Position numbers and translations under genes: made by a program. 64,000 bases of DNA from Planctomycetaceae bacterium (GTDB taxonomy: Bacteria > Planctomycetota > Planctomycetia > Planctomycetales > Planctomycetaceae): contig JAGQQG010000027.1 of the NCBI GenBank assembly GCA_020426325.1, positions 1-64,000 of the forward strand, given 5' to 3'. This document shows, one piece after another, positions 60,167 to 64,000 of this stretch (position 1 is its first letter; each line of letters begins with the position of its first letter). Below the pieces are notes generated by a model. The model ran no database searches, was not told where the DNA came from, and saw only the letters and a program-made list of their open reading frames with translations.

Positions 60167-60794
60167 TCTCTGGCGTCGACTGCTGAGCCTGCTCTGCATC
60201 GGCATGACTTTGATGGTTGGCTGCGTTCAGGTGATGGACGATCAACCGAAGCTTGATCCTCAGGAGCAGTCGTCATTCTTCGCGGACGGCATTGCATCAC
60301 GGCCTCTGCCGGATCACATCATCGCTGCCGATCCGGCAACATGGCAGGTGCGCAGTGCATCAAAACATGATGCGACAACATCCGATGAGGTTTATCTGAC
60401 AGGGCGTGTTGACGGCGAACCGGTCGATACCTTGCCTGCGTTGCTCTTGAGTCGGTTCACCTACCCCGAACTGTTGCATCGTGGTCATGAGCGATTCGAT
60501 GTCTCCTGTGTCCCCTGTCACGACGCGACCGGCAGCGGCAACGGGATGGCGGCACGTCGTGGATTCCCGTACCCGCCGACGTATCACAGTGACCGCCTGC
60601 GGAGTCAGCCGTTGGGATACTTCTTCGTGGTCGCAACTGAGGGGCACAACAAGATGCCTCCGTATCGCGATCTGATTTCAACCGAGGATCGCTGGGCGAT
60701 TGCTGCCTATGTCCGTGCTCTCCAGTTCAGCCAATATGCGGATGTGACTCAGCTGAAAGAGGCCGATCTGAACGCCTTGCAGGAGTCACCATGA
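60159..60794 (+). CDS. actE: Alternative complex III subunit ActE (monoheme cytochrome c lipoprotein)
   Basis: A 211-residue protein starting MRNLWRRLLSLLCIGMTLMV followed by GCVQ, a lipoprotein signal with its lipobox cysteine. One heme motif CVPCH and an axial methionine candidate in HNKMPPYRDLIS are present, matching the monoheme ActE cytochrome of alternative complex III. The ATG at 60159 overlaps the end of actD; the longer open frame reaching back to 59952 lies entirely in actD and is not the start. Its TGA overlaps actF (ATGA). It probably hands electrons toward the oxidase. Confidence 0.93.
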   Translation: MRNLWRRLLSLLCIGMTLMVGCVQVMDDQPKLDPQEQSSFFADGIASRPLPDHIIAADPATWQVRSASKHDATTSDEVYLTGRVDGEPVDTLPALLLSRFTYPELLHRGHERFDVSCVPCHDATGSGNGMAARRGFPYPPTYHSDRLRSQPLGYFFVVATEGHNKMPPYRDLISTEDRWAIAAYVRALQFSQYADVTQLKEADLNALQESP

Positions 60795-61981
60795 CGAACG
60801 ACTCCGGACATCAACAATCGAACTCTCCCCCCAAAGTGCTGTGGATCGTCTTCTTGATCGCGGTGGCTTTAACCACGATCGTCGGCCTCATGCGGCCTCG
60901 GGATTTCTTCGCAGCGTGGCTGGCCGCGATCCTGTGGCCGTGGAGTGTTTGCATCGGAGCATTGACCTTTCGTCTGATCCATGTGCTGACAGGCGGTCGC
61001 TGGGGAGCCGCCCTGTTTCCCTGGATGCTGGCGACGATCAGGCGACTTCCACTCGTGGCCTTCCTGTTCGTCCCATGGGCATTGGGACTTCACTGGCTCT
61101 ATCCGTGGACCGACCCACAGACGTTTGCCGGGATCGAGAACGTCGAACATCGTCAATGGTTTTACCAGTCGGGTTTCGTCATCCTGAGGACCGTCGGCTA
61201 CTTCACACTCTGGAGCGGCCTCGCGGTGTTGAGTACGGGCCTGCCGTGGCCGCTGCGTGCTGTCGATTGGCAAACGAAACCCGAGGTGCGACCATACCCC
61301 GGCGGAGAGGGACTCGCCGGTCTGGGGCTTGTCGCCATCCTGTTGAGCGTCACCTGGGCGGCCATCGACTGGATCATGTCACTCGATCCGTTCTTCATGT
61401 CCACGCTGTTCGGGGCACTCGTCGGGATGGGGGCCCTCCTGTCCGGGATGGCGATGATGGTTCTGAGTTACTGCCGTCACATCGGCGATCAAGAACCGGA
61501 CGATCCGAAAGCTCTGTCCGATGTGGCGAATTTGCTGCTGGCGTTCGTCATGTTGTGGGCCTATCTGTCGTTCGCACAGTTCCTCATTATGTGGCAAGGC
61601 GACCTGCCGCTGGAGGCAGCCTATTTCCAGAGTCGGACGTATGGCTTGTGGAATGTCGTGGCTGTCGGACTGGCTGTCGGTGGGTTCGCCATTCCGTTTG
61701 CCTGTCTAATGTCGCGGACTTTCAAGAAGTCACCACGCATGGTGGCGATGCTGGCCGCTTGTTTGCTCATCGTCAGGCTGATCGAACTCTGGTGGTTTGT
61801 ACTGCCTCACTCGATGGAGACCGCTGCCCGGTTTAATTGGGCAGCGATTCCGGCAGCGGTCGTGGTGGGATGTCTGTGGATCTTGCTGCCCGGCGGCCCG
61901 CTCATCACTCCGGCGTCGACACCGACGCAGATGCCCAACAGCGATGATTCAGTGGCGGTGGAGGAGTCACATCATGACTGA
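60791..61981 (+). CDS. actF: Alternative complex III subunit ActF (NrfD-like membrane protein)
   Basis: A 396-residue protein with about ten helices, a second quinone-associated polytopic subunit similar to ActC. Typical segments are VLWIVFLIAVALTTIVGLMR, HWLYPWTDPQTFAGIENVEH, GLGLVAILLSVTWAAIDWIM, SLDPFFMSTLFGALVGMGAL and ALSDVANLLLAFVMLWAYLS. It belongs to alternative complex III and shares coupled translation with its neighbours (ATGA overlap at the start, eight-base overlap at the end). Confidence 0.94.
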   Translation: MTNDSGHQQSNSPPKVLWIVFLIAVALTTIVGLMRPRDFFAAWLAAILWPWSVCIGALTFRLIHVLTGGRWGAALFPWMLATIRRLPLVAFLFVPWALGLHWLYPWTDPQTFAGIENVEHRQWFYQSGFVILRTVGYFTLWSGLAVLSTGLPWPLRAVDWQTKPEVRPYPGGEGLAGLGLVAILLSVTWAAIDWIMSLDPFFMSTLFGALVGMGALLSGMAMMVLSYCRHIGDQEPDDPKALSDVANLLLAFVMLWAYLSFAQFLIMWQGDLPLEAAYFQSRTYGLWNVVAVGLAVGGFAIPFACLMSRTFKKSPRMVAMLAACLLIVRLIELWWFVLPHSMETAARFNWAAIPAAVVVGCLWILLPGGPLITPASTPTQMPNSDDSVAVEESHHD

Positions 61982-62462
61982 GAATCGCTACAACGTGCCG
62001 GATCAACCTTCACCAGAGAATGTGCCTGCTGACCCAGCACTCGAAGCGGCCCGTGAGCAGGGGCATGAAGGGGACGGACTGCATGTGCGGACAATTGTCA
62101 TCACGGCTGTCTCGCTGTTCCTGCTCGCGGTGGTCTCATTGGGTCTCGTCGCGTTCATCATGCGATCACGATCACAACTGGATGATTCGCGCATGACAGC
62201 GGCAGAGGAGTGGCGAGAGCAGGCTGTCGCCCCCGGAGTGACGCCGGATCAAACAGCGATGCGCCAAGAAGCGGAACGCCAGTGGCAGCAACAGCTCAGC
62301 AGCTATGCATGGCAAGATCCTGATCACAAGTTCGCGCGGATTCCAATCGAGCGGGCCTTGTCTCTGCTCGCCGAGAGGGAATTGCAGGTTTCGTTTGCAC
62401 CCTCGTCGATATCGGCTGGCAACCCAAAGGACTCGGCGCCCACTCCGGAGGCGAAGCCATGA
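61974..62462 (+). CDS. One-helix protein of unknown function between actF and coxB
   Basis: A 162-residue protein, MTENRYNVPDQPSPENVPAD..., with a soluble acidic N-terminus, one helix (VRTIVITAVSLFLLAVVSLG, around residues 39-62) and a soluble, probably periplasmic part of about 100 residues (including KFARIPIERALSLLAEREL). The ATG at 61974 overlaps actF and the stop overlaps coxB (ATGA). I do not recognise the family; the C-terminal stretch around IPIERAL resembles short proteins seen at this position in other complex III-oxidase clusters. A role in complex assembly or bridging to the oxidase is inferred. Confidence 0.85.
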   Translation: MTENRYNVPDQPSPENVPADPALEAAREQGHEGDGLHVRTIVITAVSLFLLAVVSLGLVAFIMRSRSQLDDSRMTAAEEWREQAVAPGVTPDQTAMRQEAERQWQQQLSSYAWQDPDHKFARIPIERALSLLAERELQVSFAPSSISAGNPKDSAPTPEAKP

Positions 62463-63475
62463 ATGAGTCCTTTCGGATATTGCCTGAGGCGGCATCGCGA
62501 TCAGCGGGCGAGGTGGATCTGCTGTCGCTCACCCTGCTCGGGATTGCGACGATCTTCTCTGCGGGCATCGCGATGGCCATCGTCTTCTTCGCTGTCCGCT
62601 ACTGGCATACGCGGGACGTCAACCGTGAGGTGCACGATTCGGTTCGCGGTCACTGGGCGATCGAAATCTTCTGGGCGACTGTTCCTTTGCTGATCCTTCT
62701 GGTGATCTTCTGGTGGGGCATGGATCTGTATCTCCGTGAACACAAGCCGCCGACAGACGCCATCGAGGTGTCCGTCGTCGCCAAACAGTGGATGTGGAAG
62801 ATTGGCCATGCCAGCGGGCCACGTGAGATTAACACGCTACACATTCCGGTCGGTCGGCCTGTCCGATTGACGATGATCTCCGAGGACGTGATTCACAGCT
62901 TTTATGTCCCCGCGTTTCGAGTGAAGCGGGACGTGCTGCCCGGACGGTATTCGACGATGTGGTTCGAGCCGACGAAAGTGGGGACGTATCACCTATTTTG
63001 TGCGGAATACTGTGGGACAGACCACGCAAAGATGATCGGACAGGTCATCGTGCAGACTCCTGAAGACCACGCTGCCTGGTTGTCATCGCAACAAACCATG
63101 ACGCGGGCTCAACGCGGGCGTCGGCTACTGGAATCATCCGGCTGCGTGCAATGTCATGGTGAGTCAGCTGACGGAGAGCCTCGGAACGGACCGTCATTGT
63201 CAGGCATCTTTGGGAGGCGGGTCCCACTCAAAGATGGCACGCAACCCGTTGTCGACGCCGCTTACATTCGCCGGGCGATCCTGGAGCCTCAGAGCCAGGT
63301 CCATGCCGGCTTCACTGAGGTGATGCCCAGCTTTGCGGGCAAGCTTGATCCCGAACAGATCCTGGACATCACCGCCTACATCGAGTCGATCGCTGACGCA
63401 ACTGGACCTCTCCCCGGGCCGGGAAAAACATCGCTGAGGGACATGCCCGACAGTCCGAGTCAGGAGAACGAGTGA
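62459..63475 (+). CDS. coxB: Cytochrome c oxidase subunit II with fused cytochrome c
   Basis: A 338-residue protein. Two N-terminal helices ([20 protein letters not shown] and [20 protein letters not shown]) precede the CuA domain: [32 protein letters not shown] and the copper motif [15 protein letters not shown] with its Cys, Cys, His and Met ligands. A C-terminal cytochrome c domain follows (GCVQCH, then a distal Met in [14 protein letters not shown]). It accepts electrons from alternative complex III and passes them via CuA to subunit I. It ends four bases before coxA. Confidence 0.96.
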   Translation: MNESFRILPEAASRSAGEVDLLSLTLLGIATIFSAGIAMAIVFFAVRYWHTRDVNREVHDSVRGHWAIEIFWATVPLLILLVIFWWGMDLYLREHKPPTDAIEVSVVAKQWMWKIGHASGPREINTLHIPVGRPVRLTMISEDVIHSFYVPAFRVKRDVLPGRYSTMWFEPTKVGTYHLFCAEYCGTDHAKMIGQVIVQTPEDHAAWLSSQQTMTRAQRGRRLLESSGCVQCHGESADGEPRNGPSLSGIFGRRVPLKDGTQPVVDAAYIRRAILEPQSQVHAGFTEVMPSFAGKLDPEQILDITAYIESIADATGPLPGPGKTSLRDMPDSPSQENE

Positions 63476-63479
63476 CGAC

Positions 63480-64000
63480 ATGTCTGACCGGCTGAACTAT
63501 CTGAACGATGGCACGACTTTGCGATCGTGGTTACTCACCACCGATCACAAGCGGATTGCCATCCTGTACATGCTGTCGATCACGTTCTTCTTCCTGTTTG
63601 GCGGTGCGGCGGCTGTCCTGTTTCGCATGGAATTGATGACGCCCGAAGGCGACCTGTTGCGGGCTGACACCTACAACAAGCTGTTCTCGCTGCACGGGAT
63701 CATCATGGTCTGGTTCTTCCTGATCCCGGCGGTGCCCAATGTGCTGGGGAACTTTCTCATCCCGTTGATGATCGGGGCTCGTGACCTCGCCTTCCCGCGA
63801 CTCAACCTCCTCAGCTGGTACATCTTCATGGCGGGCGGACTGTTCACACTGGTGACGATTCTGGTCGGCGGTGTGGACACAGGGTGGACGTTTTACACGC
63901 CCTATAGCAGCACGTACGCGAATACCTATGTGATTCTCGCAGCTGTCGGCATCTTCATCGCGGGGTTTTCTTCGATCCTGACCGGGCTGAACTTCATCGT
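63480..64000 (+). CDS. coxA: Cytochrome c oxidase subunit I, N-terminal part
   Basis: The gene starts at 63480 ([20 protein letters not shown]) and is cut by the right edge after about 173 codons. It matches heme-copper oxidase subunit [41 protein letters not shown] with the low-spin heme histidine in SLHG, and [20 protein letters not shown]. It catalyses reduction of oxygen to water with proton pumping. Position after coxB and the ActABCDEF genes shows a single respiratory unit. The oxidase subtype cannot be decided from the part present. Confidence 0.96.
   Translation, partial: MSDRLNYLNDGTTLRSWLLTTDHKRIAILYMLSITFFFLFGGAAAVLFRMELMTPEGDLLRADTYNKLFSLHGIIMVWFFLIPAVPNVLGNFLIPLMIGARDLAFPRLNLLSWYIFMAGGLFTLVTILVGGVDTGWTFYTPYSSTYANTYVILAAVGIFIAGFSSILTGLNFI

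Noticed and set aside
1-64000. tRNA, rRNA or CRISPR array
   Set aside because: No cloverleaf-like block, ribosomal RNA signature or regularly spaced direct repeats were seen on either strand.

Overview
The window is chromosomal DNA from a planctomycete, most likely a member of the Planctomycetaceae. The evidence is the gene content: a partial DUF1549/DUF1553 protein and a complete PSD1 cytochrome (DUF1549/DUF1553), each with a DUF1501 partner, a PVC-type heme-binding dehydrogenase domain, many Tat or Sec signal peptides, and an alternative complex III fused by overlapping genes to a cytochrome c oxidase operon. Genus-level placement is not possible by reading alone. No rRNA, tRNA or CRISPR array was seen.

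Left part (1-17.2 kb): planctomycete exported enzymes. A 5'-truncated PSD1-type gene (1-912) and a DUF1501 gene (2007-3464) are separated by a DUF1877-like gene and an imperfect inverted repeat. A 57-codon csrA (3597-3770, minus) is followed by a zinc-ribbon SAM methyltransferase and a giant ceramidase-like/PVC-dehydrogenase/HEAT/cytochrome c fusion (5206-9483), a YjbQ enzyme, a DUF5009 acyltransferase-like membrane protein and an intact DUF1501-PSD1 pair whose PSD1 carries two tandem LamG-like domains.

Middle part A (17.2-26.7 kb, minus): a five-gene operon encoding two circularly permuted ATP-grasp domains, two alpha-E domains and two transglutaminase-like proteins (one with DUF2126). This is a predicted but biochemically uncharacterised amidoligase/peptide-tagging system and the best candidate in the window for an undescribed biological system. 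An NHL-repeat protein and a porin follow.

Middle part B (29.9-41 kb): a stress or low-oxygen island with an alcohol dehydrogenase lacking the structural-zinc cysteines, class I aldolase, host-attachment-like protein, hemerythrin, GalT, ABC1/UbiB kinase, a nucleotidyltransferase-like protein, two universal stress proteins, truncated haemoglobin, a pentapeptide-repeat protein and an FmdB zinc ribbon. Between the divergent dehydrogenase and aldolase genes lies a strong sigma-54 promoter (31134-31149), a perfect 9-bp dyad (31023-31052) and a weaker opposing sigma-54-like promoter (30979-30995), suggesting enhancer-controlled divergent expression.

Middle part C (40.8-54.1 kb): an RND efflux pair, an orphan type II secretion F-family protein, a decayed IS5-like element with internal deletion (about 47277-47796), a SpoIIAA/STAS-like protein, a tiny membrane protein, a HEAT-repeat protein whose leader is interrupted by an in-frame stop, a pyruvate-oxidase-type ThDP enzyme, a helical His/Glu-rich protein, a class II glutamine amidotransferase and an FMN glutamate-synthase-domain protein.

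Right edge (54.4-64 kb, plus): actABCDEF (alternative complex III), a one-helix protein of unknown function, coxB with a fused cytochrome c, and the start of coxA. They transfer electrons from quinol to oxygen as one respiratory unit.
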